Assembly: GCA_030913685.1 (NCBI GenBank)
Contig: CP133187.1
Location: 2,174,001-2,238,000 of the forward strand
Direction: 5' to 3'
Length of the DNA stretch: 64,000 nt
Source: Oscillospiraceae bacterium MB24-C1
Lineage (GTDB): Bacteria; Bacillota; Clostridia; Oscillospirales; Ruminococcaceae
Position numbers and translations under genes: made by a program
In this document: piece after piece, positions 9,263 to 17,264 of the stretch
Layout of the letters: each line of letters opens with the position of its first letter
Position numbering within the stretch: the first letter of the stretch is position 1
Notes under the pieces: model-generated
Database searches by the model: none
What the model saw: the letters and a program-made list of their open reading frames with translations, nothing else
Told to the model about the DNA's origin: nothing

Positions 9263-10171
9263 TTGAGGTGAGAAATCATTAATAAAAACATTTAATTTTC
9301 CGGCTGCTTTACTTACTGCACGTTGTTTTTCCAGATGAGTATAGATAGCCAACGTCGTGTGAATATCCTTATGTCCCATCAAATATGAAGCAGTTTTGAC
9401 ATCAATACCTGCATCATATAGCATTGTACAATATGTGTGCCGAATCATATGTTGAGTAATATCTAAACTTGTCTGCCGCTTATATTTTGTCCATTGCCAA
9501 CTATGGGCATTTGGATTAATAGGTGTATAAGGGTTTTCACCAAAAATTAGTCCCTTATGAATTCCGGGATGTTTTTTCAGAATTGGTTCTAAGGTTTTGG
9601 GCATCGGGATGATCCGTTCTTGATCGCCATTTTTTAAATAGTCCCGAATGAAGGGCTGGCCTTTTACATAGACAACAGCCTTATTTACACAGATTAAGTT
9701 TTGCTTAAAATCTAAGTCCTCCCATTTTAGGGCAAGCATTTCTGATCGTCTAAGGCCGGTCATCAACAAGCAGTAGGCATAAAATCCATTTTCAAAGTTA
9801 TTTCGGTGTAACAAAACTATTTCAACTTCACCTTGCGTTAACGAGCGGCGATGATTTTTCGCCGCCATGCGTGGCGTTTTGACAAAACTACACGGATTTG
9901 ATAGCTCTAGTCCTTGTATATTGGCATATCTGAAAACTTGCTGGATCATGTATTTTCTCTTGTTAATGGAACTTTTAGCTAAACCTTGCTGATATAACCT
10001 ATCTAATAGTTCTTGAACTTTTTTAGGAGTAATATCTTCCATGTTTAATTCATTAAATTCTACAACCAAATGGTGTTGCAATTTTGCGTACTCATTAAGA
10101 GTATTTTCTTGAACTTCGCCTTTTTGAAATTTAATCCAGTTGTTAGCCCAAAACTTAAACGTCATGTCCAT
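9248..10171 (-). CDS. int: tyrosine recombinase (ICE integrase)
   Basis: This 307-residue phage-type integrase catalyses recombination between the ICE and the tRNA-Gln site. It has an N-terminal SAM-like core-binding domain (about residues 1-105) and a catalytic domain with GLRRSEML (first Arg, near 139), HMIRHTY (His-x-x-Arg, near 240), MGHKDIHTT and the tyrosine nucleophile in IYTHL (near 277). I start it at the ATG of MDMTFKF, after GGGAGA; an upstream ATG at 10201 would read through a hairpin. Its last five codons and stop lie inside the attachment repeat. Confidence 0.93.
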   Translation of the reverse strand: MDMTFKFWANNWIKFQKGEVQENTLNEYAKLQHHLVVEFNELNMEDITPKKVQELLDRLYQQGLAKSSINKRKYMIQQVFRYANIQGLELSNPCSFVKTPRMAAKNHRRSLTQGEVEIVLLHRNNFENGFYAYCLLMTGLRRSEMLALKWEDLDFKQNLICVNKAVVYVKGQPFIRDYLKNGDQERIIPMPKTLEPILKKHPGIHKGLIFGENPYTPINPNAHSWQWTKYKRQTSLDITQHMIRHTYCTMLYDAGIDVKTASYLMGHKDIHTTLAIYTHLEKQRAVSKAAGKLNVFINDFSPQHDRL

Positions 10172-10186
10172 AATAATGTCTCCCTT

Positions 10187-10217
10187 CCCTACAACATTCA
10201 TGTTGTAGGGATTTTTT
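10187..10217. terminator. palindromic hairpin between int and parA
   Basis: The arms CCCTACAACAT and ATGTTGTAGGG (10187-10197, 10200-10210) flank two bases and are followed by six T on the plus strand. It lies in the leader of int, so it may insulate int from transcription crossing the circularised element, or regulate int. Confidence 0.6.
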
Positions 10218-10226
10218 ATTGTCTTG

Positions 10227-10256
10227 AAAGTCCCTCCTATTTGGTAGGGACTTTTT
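10227..10256. terminator. second hairpin between int and parA
   Basis: The stem AAAGTCCCT (10227-10235) with AGGGACTTT (10246-10254) is followed by TTC and sits just 10 bases after the first hairpin. A TATAAT box at 10262-10267 follows immediately and could serve parA, though no well-spaced -35 is visible. Confidence 0.5.
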
Positions 10257-10306
10257 CATTTTATAATCGTAAACCTATTTCGACAAATAAACAGGAGGAA
10301 AGCAAT

Positions 10307-11077
10307 ATGAAAATTATATCCATCGCAAACCAAAAGGGCGGAGTCGGTAAAACAACCACAACAATGGCGCTGGGGGCAGCGCTTGCTGCTAAAGGAAAAT
10401 GCGTGTTACTTATTGACCTTGACCCACAGGGTAACCTGTCAAATTACCTCGGCTTTGAGCCGGATAGCGGCTCTACTATCCACGAACTGATTGTAGCCGG
10501 GGCTACCGGTCGTGAACTGGATGCTACCAGCTGCATTCGCCACAGCAAAGCCGAGCAGCTGGATTACATACCGGCAACTCTCGCATTATCTGGTGCGGAT
10601 GCTGTCATACAATCCGCAATTGGACGTGAAAGCGTTTTAAACCGAGTACTGCAAGCACCGCTGTTTAGTAATTACGATTACATCTTGATTGACTGCCTGC
10701 CGTCACTGGGGAATCTCACTCTTAACGCCTTCGGCGCGTCGGATTCCGTTCTAGTGCCGGTTCAAATGCAGAAGTTTGCTCTGGATGGGCTGGACGCATT
10801 GTTTAATTCTATAAAGATGATCCAGCAGCTTATTAATCCCAAGCTAACCCTGGGCGGCATTCTACAAACGATGCGTGATAACACGAACATGAGCGAAAGC
10901 GTTAAAGATTACCTGATAACCAATTATGGCGACGCCGTTTATAGCACTTCAATCCGCCGTTCTGTGGAGGCTGCCAATAGCACCGCTTATCAGAAAAGCC
11001 TTGTCAGCTATAAGAACAAGCTTGGCACGGAATACGAAGCTTTTGCAGAGGAGTTTCTGGTACGGGAGGGAAATTAA
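10307..11077 (+). CDS. parA: ParA family ATPase
   Basis: A 256-residue Walker-type partition ATPase. The deviant Walker A motif KGGVGKTTTT lies at residues 10-19, and the segments LLIDLDPQGNLSNYLG and ILIDCLPSLG carry the other catalytic aspartates. The ATG at 10307 follows AGGAGG by eight bases; the frame extends upstream but with no start signal. With ParB two genes downstream it probably stabilises the excised circular form of the ICE or helps position it for transfer. First gene of the long transfer operon. Confidence 0.93.
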   Translation: MKIISIANQKGGVGKTTTTMALGAALAAKGKCVLLIDLDPQGNLSNYLGFEPDSGSTIHELIVAGATGRELDATSCIRHSKAEQLDYIPATLALSGADAVIQSAIGRESVLNRVLQAPLFSNYDYILIDCLPSLGNLTLNAFGASDSVLVPVQMQKFALDGLDALFNSIKMIQQLINPKLTLGGILQTMRDNTNMSESVKDYLITNYGDAVYSTSIRRSVEAANSTAYQKSLVSYKNKLGTEYEAFAEEFLVREGN

Positions 11078-11572
11078 TTGGCTATTGTCAAGCTGCGGCA
11101 AAAGCAAAAGCGTGAGCCGCGTAAGCCGCAAGTAGGCGATATTGTTACAATAATTGGCCACATAAGGGACGAGACAACCAAAACCATGCTTAAATCTGGT
11201 TCTGCTGTAGTTATTACTGACTTCGTTGTTGAAAAAGGAGTATTTGGAGAAAGGATTGAGTCTTATAAAGTAATTGACTTATCAGGAGAGCAGTTTTCCC
11301 AACAGTTGTCCGAATCCCAATTTTGTTTTTTCAAAGACCATCTTATATTCGGATTTTGGGCATTTGTAACTTTGCTTTTAGTTACTGGTTTATGGGGCGT
11401 ATTAATTAACACGATAGTAACAGAGATCATTACAGTTGACATTCCTATATATTGGAGTCTGATGCTTATACCTTCACTCGTTTTCCTATGGATTTTTGTA
11501 ACGTTCATTTTTATTCCTTTAGTTAGATCCTGCAAAGAATATTTCCTCTTTAAAAAGAAAGAAGGTGAATAA
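11078..11572 (+). CDS. two-transmembrane protein of the par region, unknown function
   Basis: 164 residues. The N-terminal 85 residues are soluble and beta-rich with a VGDIVTIIG segment like small SH3-type barrels. Two hydrophobic stretches follow (around 91-113 and 127-150), then a short basic tail (FKKKEGE). It starts at TTG directly behind the parA stop, six bases after GGGAGGG, so it is translationally linked to parA. It splits parA from parB, which is unusual for a partition operon. The AT-richer composition suggests a later insertion. No family recognised. Confidence 0.75.
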   Translation: MAIVKLRQKQKREPRKPQVGDIVTIIGHIRDETTKTMLKSGSAVVITDFVVEKGVFGERIESYKVIDLSGEQFSQQLSESQFCFFKDHLIFGFWAFVTLLLVTGLWGVLINTIVTEIITVDIPIYWSLMLIPSLVFLWIFVTFIFIPLVRSCKEYFLFKKKEGE

Positions 11573-11574
11573 CA

Positions 11575-12522
11575 ATGGCGGCTAAAACATTTGACTTTTC
11601 AAATAGACCAAAACAACAGTTCACGCCGGCAGATTTGCCTGGTCTGTTTAGCGGCCTTGGCAATGCAACTGCACCAGGAACCATTGTGCAGTTGCCGCTT
11701 GGTAAGCTGATTGCTTGGGATAACCAACCGTTTAAGCCTTATTCCGAAGCGAAAATGCAGCAGTTTGTTGAAGATATAAAAGCAAACGGAGTTTTAAATC
11801 CCATAATTGTTCGCCCGAAGGGTGAGCAGTACGAAATCTTGGCAGGTCATAACCGTTGGAATGCAAGTCGCAAAGCAGGGCTGGAAACGATACCCGCCAT
11901 CATCATGAATGTTGATGACGACACTGCCACGCTGATAATGGTTAACACCAACCTCAACCAACGCGACGAACTGCTTCTCAGTGAAAAGGCATGGGCATAT
12001 CGTTTGCAACTGGAAGCAATGAAGAGACAGGGACAGAGGACGGATTTAACTTCCGCTCAAAATGAGCGAAAGTATTCCAACAAAGAATCCAGAGAATTAC
12101 TAGCGGAGCAAACAGGTGAAAACCGTAACCAAATTCAGCGTTACGTCCGCCTTACCTATCTCATTCCCGAATTACTTGAAATGGTAGATAAAAATATGCT
12201 TCCAATGATGTCTGGCGTATCACTTTCTTATCTATCTAAGGAGGAGCAGCACATTGCTTGCGACATTTCAGCAGAGTGCGATAAAAAAATATCGACAGCG
12301 CAGGCAGAGAAGATCAAGCGGTTGGGGCAGGATGGTAGATTTAGCGCCGAAGCCGCCCGGCAGATCTTGCTTCCCACACCACGCTGGAACGCTGCCAATG
12401 CCTTTTCCAGTCGCAGCAAAGGGCTTATCCCTAAGACAGCCACAGAGCAGGACATAGAACGTATCGTCGTGTTGATTAACGAGTATTTTATGCGATCCGA
12501 AAAGGAGAAATCCGATGCCTAA
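11575..12522 (+). CDS. parB: ParB family partition protein
   Basis: A 315-residue ParB/Spo0J-type DNA-binding CTPase. The N-terminal nuclease-like domain has the PIIVRPKGEQYEILAGHNRW block, whose GHNRW box sits at about residue 90. A helix-turn-helix follows (LLAEQTGENRNQIQRYVRLT, about 185-205), then a helical C-terminus. It sits two bases after the preceding gene. Proteins of this family bind a palindromic site and can spread along DNA; the RK2 relative KorB also represses many operators. The ten 26-bp palindromes in this ICE are the obvious candidate targets, which is inference. Confidence 0.92.
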   Translation: MAAKTFDFSNRPKQQFTPADLPGLFSGLGNATAPGTIVQLPLGKLIAWDNQPFKPYSEAKMQQFVEDIKANGVLNPIIVRPKGEQYEILAGHNRWNASRKAGLETIPAIIMNVDDDTATLIMVNTNLNQRDELLLSEKAWAYRLQLEAMKRQGQRTDLTSAQNERKYSNKESRELLAEQTGENRNQIQRYVRLTYLIPELLEMVDKNMLPMMSGVSLSYLSKEEQHIACDISAECDKKISTAQAEKIKRLGQDGRFSAEAARQILLPTPRWNAANAFSSRSKGLIPKTATEQDIERIVVLINEYFMRSEKEKSDA

Positions 12523-12709
12523 TTTATCAGATGGTATTATTGATCTGCTTATTAGCATACTGTTCCTCTTAATTACGATTGTGCTATTTTTGCGGGCCCA
12601 CATCAAATTCTCTAAAGGTGAGTTTATATTCTCTGACCTAATGCTTGCAATACCCTTTACGGTGTTCATATTAGTTTTTTACTTTATCAGACTTCATAAA
12701 GGAGGGTAA
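12515..12709 (+). CDS. small two-transmembrane protein
   Basis: 64 residues with two hydrophobic helices (about 8-26 and 40-58) around a short loop with KFSKGEF. The ATG overlaps the end of parB by eight bases, with GGAG upstream, so it is translationally coupled to parB. No family recognised. Confidence 0.7.
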   Translation: MPNLSDGIIDLLISILFLLITIVLFLRAHIKFSKGEFIFSDLMLAIPFTVFILVFYFIRLHKGG

Positions 12710-12839
12710 CGCATGCCTGATGTGCAATTGCGTGCATATTATTTTTTCTTGCGTTTCTCGCATTTATAAAATGCTTGTTCAAAGGGCGAATACAACCTCA
12801 GCCCACGCAGGGGGAACCTCCATTGGAAAGGAAAGAACC

Positions 12840-13217
12840 ATGAAAAAGAAAATGCCTCAGCTTACCATGAAACGAGCCAAGGAAATTGCAGTCAAGGTTT
12901 TGGGGTCATCCAGAGGGCTAGAAAAAGATGAACGCTTTGAGGGTGCACCCTATGCCGTTTATCAAATACCGATGGGTGATTTTCGCACTGAAATCCGTTA
13001 TGACATCTACGGCGGTACTCTGATTCAAGTTTCGATATGTGGGCCAATACATACGTCTTTTGCCTTATATGATCCAGATACTCTTGAAGAAAATTTTGAG
13101 CAGGAAGAGATTTGGAAACGGCGGGAAAAGCAGGAGGCTTTCGACGAATGGGTAGGTGCAAATGGACCGGAACACTGTCACGAAGCCGTGGATAAAAGCT
13201 GGAATAATCAGAGATAA
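12840..13217 (+). CDS. conserved hypothetical protein, soluble
   Basis: 125 residues from the ATG at 12840, which follows AAAGGAAAG; the frame is open upstream but poor in quality. It is acidic and charged with no membrane segment, and the central part (RYDIYGGTLIQVSICGPI) looks like a beta-sheet core. Position between parB and pcfB in the transfer operon. Function unknown. The gap 12710-12839 before it holds no gene. Confidence 0.7.
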   Translation: MKKKMPQLTMKRAKEIAVKVLGSSRGLEKDERFEGAPYAVYQIPMGDFRTEIRYDIYGGTLIQVSICGPIHTSFALYDPDTLEENFEQEEIWKRREKQEAFDEWVGANGPEHCHEAVDKSWNNQR

Positions 13218-13218
13218 C

Positions 13219-13244
13219 CAAAATCTCAAACGATTGCGATTTTG
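13219..13244. repeat. 26-bp palindromic repeat, copy 1
   Basis: CAAAATCTCAAACGATTG followed by CGATTTTG. It lies between the 12840 gene and pcfB, 13 bases ahead of the pcfB ribosome site. Confidence 0.8.
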
Positions 13245-13269
13245 TGATTAAGGAATGGAGGGTAAATAA

Positions 13270-13893
13270 GTGGATGTATTAGACAGTTACGAAAAGAATA
13301 CCGTTCGGATTGGCGTTAAAGCAACCAAGCTTACCGCACAAACTTTAAGTGATATTGCTGCTTGGCTGCTCAAGCAGCTTAAAAACAAAATATTGCCGGA
13401 CGAGATCAAAGGTAAAACCAGCATTAAAAAGCTAATGAAGAAGGGAGACAAGCTAATGGGGCAGGACATCAAAAGCCCCGATCTGAAGGAGCTGAGCCAC
13501 GTACTTAAACGTTACAATATAGGCTTTGCAGCCATCAAACATGAGGGCACGGATGATTACACCCTGTTTTTCAAGGCCCGTGATCAAGCGCAGCTCAGCA
13601 CTGGGTTAGACGCCTACCTTGCGAAGGCAGTATCCCGAAATACCCCAGAACAGAAGCGACCGGAAATCAGTAAAACCACCAGGGATAAAGCGGAGCCAGA
13701 TAAGGATGTGCCGGACGACGTTTCCTTCGCCGCGCCGACACGAGAACCGGCAAAGGAAATTCCCCGGGAGCCACAGCCGCGTTCCATCCCTAAGGAGCTG
13801 GAAGAAGCAAAGGCGGTGTCGCAGGCGATGCAGCAGGCGCGCGAAGCTGAAAAAGAGCTTACCCGGAACCGCAGTAGAGGGCGAGAAAGATGA
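13270..13893 (+). CDS. pcfB: PcfB family conjugation protein (DUF3801)
   Basis: 207 residues. The N-terminal 120 residues match the PcfB/DUF3801 pattern, with an amphipathic helix followed by GKTSIKKLMKKGDKLMGQDI and a C-terminal alpha/beta part. The rest is a charged, proline-rich and helical tail ending RSRGRER. In pCF10 PcfB works with the PcfC coupling protein. GTG start seven bases after GGAGGG. Its stop overlaps the virD4 start (ATGA), as expected for partner proteins. Confidence 0.82.
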   Translation: MDVLDSYEKNTVRIGVKATKLTAQTLSDIAAWLLKQLKNKILPDEIKGKTSIKKLMKKGDKLMGQDIKSPDLKELSHVLKRYNIGFAAIKHEGTDDYTLFFKARDQAQLSTGLDAYLAKAVSRNTPEQKRPEISKTTRDKAEPDKDVPDDVSFAAPTREPAKEIPREPQPRSIPKELEEAKAVSQAMQQAREAEKELTRNRSRGRER

Positions 13894-15659
13894 ACCGCCG
13901 AAAGCTCACGTTTCACACATTAGCTGTTCTCTTTCTACTGTTGGTGTTCTGGTATGTCAACCGGGCCAGCGAACTACTGCGAGGCGCGTTTGAGGATGGA
14001 ACAAGTATGGCTTTAGCGATACAAAACACAGGCATTGAAATGCTCCGAAATCCGTTTTATCTATCTATTAATAATATTGATCTAGCTGTGGCCAGCGCGT
14101 CTGTGCTGGTACTACTCATAACCGCATTACAGCGGCGCAAAGTGTTTCGCCCCGGTGAAGAATACGGCTCAGCCCGCTTTGGTACGATGCGCGACATACA
14201 GCCGTTTATTGACAAAGACCCGGATAAAAACATTATCCTGACTGAAACCGAAATGCTCTCGATGTCCAGCCGGATGAAGCGAACCAAGAACGAAGATTAC
14301 AACCGCAACAAAAACGTACTGATTATAGGTGGCGCGGGCAGCGGCAAAACTCGGTATTTCGTAAAACCAAACCTGCTGCAAATGCATAGCTCTTATGTCG
14401 TGACCGATCCCAAGGGCACGCTACTGCGAGAATGTGGACATGCATTTGAAGCGAGTGGATACCGAATAAAGGTTCTAAATCTCAACGAAACGGACGGTAT
14501 GCGGCAATCGCAGGGGTACAACCCGTTTAACTATATCCGCAGCGAAGCGGACATTCTGAAACTGGTGGATGTGCTTATGGCGAACACGAACGGCGAAGGG
14601 CAGAGGCCTACCGGTGATCCCTTCTGGCAGGCGGCGGAAAAGCTGCTGTACACGGCGCTTATTGGCTACATATGGAGTTGCGGCGAGCCACAAGACAAGA
14701 ATATCGGAACGCTGCTGGATTTATTGGGCGCTTCCGATGCCAAGGAGGAAGACGAGGAATACAAAAACCCTGTAGATGTCCTGTTTATGGAGCTGGAACG
14801 GGAATTTCCCGACCACTTTGCGGTGCGGCAATATCGAAAGTACCGCAAGGCCGCCGGTAAAACAGCAAAGTCCATCCTCATTTCATGCGGTGCCAGACTT
14901 GCCCCCTTTGATATTAAAGAGGTTAGAGACTTAATGTCAGAGGACGAGCTGGAGCTGGAGCAGCTTGGCGACAGAAAGACCGTGCTATTTGTGATCACGT
15001 CAGATACTAACAAGACCTTTAACTTTATCGCTGCCATGATGTACTCTCAGATGTTTAATCTTCTTTGCGACCGAGCGCTATACAAATATGGTGGCAGCCT
15101 GCCGGTGCATGTTCGCTGCATTTTGGATGAGTTTGCGAACATTGGTCGCATACCCAACTTTGAAGAGATAATATCGGTCATTCGCAGCCGCGAAATATCA
15201 GCTTGTCCGATATTACAATCTAGGGCGCAGCTTGAAAGCGTCTACGAAAAGAAATCGGACATTATTATGGACAACTGCGATACGCTGCTGTTTTTGGGCA
15301 GTAAGAGTTACAAGACGCTTGAGGAAATGACAAAAATGATTGGTCGCCAGACCATAGACCAATACAACACAAGCAAATCTCGCGGCAGTCAGAAGTCGGA
15401 CAGTACGAATTATCAGAAGCTGGGTCGCGAACTCATGACAATAGACGAGCTGGCCAGTATGAGCCGCAGCGAGTGTATCTGCCACATTGGTGGTATTCGC
15501 CCCTTCAAGTCAAAGAAATACGACTTAACACAGCACCCGCGCTATCATCTTACATCCGACGCGGATAGAAACAATGCGTATACGCCGCTCTGGCTGCGCC
15601 CGCATGTTACCATCTCGGCCGAAGAACGGTTCGAGGTTTTACATATATCAAACCATTAA
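13890..15659 (+). CDS. virD4: VirD4/TraG-family type IV coupling protein
   Basis: A 589-residue ATPase that recruits the relaxase-DNA complex and protein substrates to the conjugation channel. Two N-terminal membrane helices (about 7-25 and 63-80) anchor it. Walker A GGAGSGKT is at residues 147-154, and Walker B ILDEFANIG has its acidic pair at 413-414. The motif ILQSRAQLESVYEK follows. The length is typical of Firmicutes VirD4. As the gatekeeper of the channel it is the expected reader of any shared tail on transferred proteins. Confidence 0.94.
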   Translation: MNRRKLTFHTLAVLFLLLVFWYVNRASELLRGAFEDGTSMALAIQNTGIEMLRNPFYLSINNIDLAVASASVLVLLITALQRRKVFRPGEEYGSARFGTMRDIQPFIDKDPDKNIILTETEMLSMSSRMKRTKNEDYNRNKNVLIIGGAGSGKTRYFVKPNLLQMHSSYVVTDPKGTLLRECGHAFEASGYRIKVLNLNETDGMRQSQGYNPFNYIRSEADILKLVDVLMANTNGEGQRPTGDPFWQAAEKLLYTALIGYIWSCGEPQDKNIGTLLDLLGASDAKEEDEEYKNPVDVLFMELEREFPDHFAVRQYRKYRKAAGKTAKSILISCGARLAPFDIKEVRDLMSEDELELEQLGDRKTVLFVITSDTNKTFNFIAAMMYSQMFNLLCDRALYKYGGSLPVHVRCILDEFANIGRIPNFEEIISVIRSREISACPILQSRAQLESVYEKKSDIIMDNCDTLLFLGSKSYKTLEEMTKMIGRQTIDQYNTSKSRGSQKSDSTNYQKLGRELMTIDELASMSRSECICHIGGIRPFKSKKYDLTQHPRYHLTSDADRNNAYTPLWLRPHVTISAEERFEVLHISNH

Positions 15660-15692
15660 CATCATTGTTCAATCAGAAAGGAAGTAAAACTT

Positions 15693-15908
15693 ATGGAAAT
15701 TATTTCGGGTACTGTAGATGTTCTCATCACCGTCGTCACCGCCGTGGGTGGCGGACTGGCCGCTTTTGGCGGTATGCAGCTTTTCCAGGCTTACACCGAC
15801 GGAAACGGTGCAAAGCAGGCGCTGGGTTGGGCGTCAGTCGCTGGAGGTGCCGGTATCATTCTGTTGGCGCAAAGGGTATTCCCTTTGATCACCTCGACTC
15901 TATCGTAA
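15693..15908 (+). CDS. Maff-2 family small membrane protein
   Basis: 71 residues with two hydrophobic helices separated by a loop (AYTDGNGAKQALGW). This small protein is regularly found between the coupling protein and the TrbL-like protein in Tn1549-type ICEs and resembles a VirB2/pilin-sized channel component. ATG start after AGGAAG. The role in the channel is inferred from position. Confidence 0.8.
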   Translation: MEIISGTVDVLITVVTAVGGGLAAFGGMQLFQAYTDGNGAKQALGWASVAGGAGIILLAQRVFPLITSTLS

Positions 15909-15914
15909 TAGGCC

Positions 15915-16790
15915 ATGCTGGACTTTTTACGGGAAAACCTTGAACCATTGATGCGGGGTTGGCTGGTGGACAGTATCATGACCAATCTTGACGGCATGTT
16001 CTCCAAAGTGCAGGGCCAGACCGCGGAGCTTCAGGATGTCCTGACCCAAAGCCCGGCAAGCTATGCCGGAGGTTCGTTGTGGAACACCGCTGTTGATGTC
16101 GCTGGCACGGTTATGACGCCAATTGCCTCGCTGGTTTTGCTGGCCGTGTTTTGCCTGGAGATCATTGGCTGGCTGGAGCAACGAAACCGGCTACATGATA
16201 GCACAGATCTGACTTGGATGTTCTTTGAGCTGACGATCAAAATCGCTGTCGGCGTTTATCTGGTCATGAACGCGGCCAAAATCACGAACGGCATTTTCCA
16301 TCTCGGTGCCGAAATTGTATCAAAGATTCCCGGCGGTTCCGGAGACAGCTTCGGAACCGCGGCCGATCTGGCTTCTATTCGAGCACTTCTGGAAGAAAAA
16401 GAGATTGGTTATCTGGTGAGTATGTTGATTACCTCTCTGCTTGGTAAGGTCGGCATTATGGCAATCACCATTATGATTCAGGTATCGGTTATCGGTCGAG
16501 TATTCAAAATATGCCTGTACGGTTCGATGGGCGCTGTCCCCTACGCAACGCTGATGCACAAAGAAATGTCAGACATCGGAAAAAACTATATCAAAAACCT
16601 TTTTGCATTGGCGTTTCAAGGTTTTTTCATGTTTACCATCGTCGTGATGTACCAGGCGCTTACTCGAAATGTCACCGTCGCGTCCGACCCCAACGAAGCG
16701 GTGTTTACACTACTGCTTTATTCCGTGGTTTTTGTGTATGCGCTGTTTAACACGGCGGCGCTGTCCAAGAGCATCTTCAATGCGCATTAG
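15915..16790 (+). CDS. TrbL/VirB6-like polytopic conjugation protein
   Basis: 291 residues with about six membrane spans: around 65-90, 100-120, 165-195, 200-220, 230-255 and 260-280. An amphipathic N-terminus carries the LFRENLEPLM-like segment. It is the inner-membrane channel component equivalent to VirB6/TrbL. It starts six bases after the Maff-2 stop, and the next element downstream is a copy of the 26-bp palindrome. Confidence 0.85.
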   Translation: MLDFLRENLEPLMRGWLVDSIMTNLDGMFSKVQGQTAELQDVLTQSPASYAGGSLWNTAVDVAGTVMTPIASLVLLAVFCLEIIGWLEQRNRLHDSTDLTWMFFELTIKIAVGVYLVMNAAKITNGIFHLGAEIVSKIPGGSGDSFGTAADLASIRALLEEKEIGYLVSMLITSLLGKVGIMAITIMIQVSVIGRVFKICLYGSMGAVPYATLMHKEMSDIGKNYIKNLFALAFQGFFMFTIVVMYQALTRNVTVASDPNEAVFTLLLYSVVFVYALFNTAALSKSIFNAH

Positions 16791-16792
16791 TT

Positions 16793-16818
16793 CAAAATCC
16801 CAAACGATTGGGATTTTG
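16793..16818. repeat. 26-bp palindromic repeat, copy 2 (nearly perfect)
   Basis: Outer arms of 11 bases, CAAAATCCCAA and TTGGGATTTTG, pair perfectly around ACGA. It lies between the TrbL-like and PrgI genes, directly ahead of the GAAAGGAG ribosome site. Confidence 0.85.
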
Positions 16819-16835
16819 GCGAAAGGAGAATTCAC

Positions 16836-17264
16836 ATGCCATATGTCAACATCCCAAAGGATCTATCCGGTGTGCAGGCCAAACTGATGTTTGGCCTGAC
16901 AAAGAGGGGGCTGATCGTAGCTGCATTGGCGGTGGTGGTATACCTGCCTCTTTACTTCTTTTTAAAATCCATTATCGGCGGCGGGGCTGTATGGCTGATG
17001 ATGCTGCTGGCAGCACCGCCCTTTATCTGGGGCCTTTATCCGGTACATGATAGCAGGCCAATTGAAAAAATCGTCTTTAATTTTTTGCGAGTACATTTGA
17101 AACCCCAAGTACGGCCCTACAGAACAGAAAACTTATACGCCTGCATGGAGCTGGCAGGCAAAATCGAGGAGGTGATAGAGGATGCCGACGCCGACGCTCA
17201 ATCAGCCGAAAATGAAGGTCATAAAAAGAGTCGATCCCTACGCAAAGCTGCCAAGAAAAACTAA
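16836..17264 (+). CDS. PrgI family membrane protein
   Basis: 142 residues. The start MPYVNIPKDLSGVQAKLMFG is characteristic of PrgI proteins of Gram-positive conjugation systems. Two hydrophobic helices (about 25-45 and 48-68) are followed by a hydrophilic C-terminal half. It is a VirB3-like partner of the VirB4 ATPase. Its last 83 bases overlap the start of virB4 in another frame, so the two are tightly coupled. Confidence 0.88.
   Translation: MPYVNIPKDLSGVQAKLMFGLTKRGLIVAALAVVVYLPLYFFLKSIIGGGAVWLMMLLAAPPFIWGLYPVHDSRPIEKIVFNFLRVHLKPQVRPYRTENLYACMELAGKIEEVIEDADADAQSAENEGHKKSRSLRKAAKKN

Noticed and set aside
11575-12522. ParB as a chromosomal Spo0J
   Set aside because: It lies inside the ICE boundaries in the transfer operon and no chromosomal parS-like site was seen.
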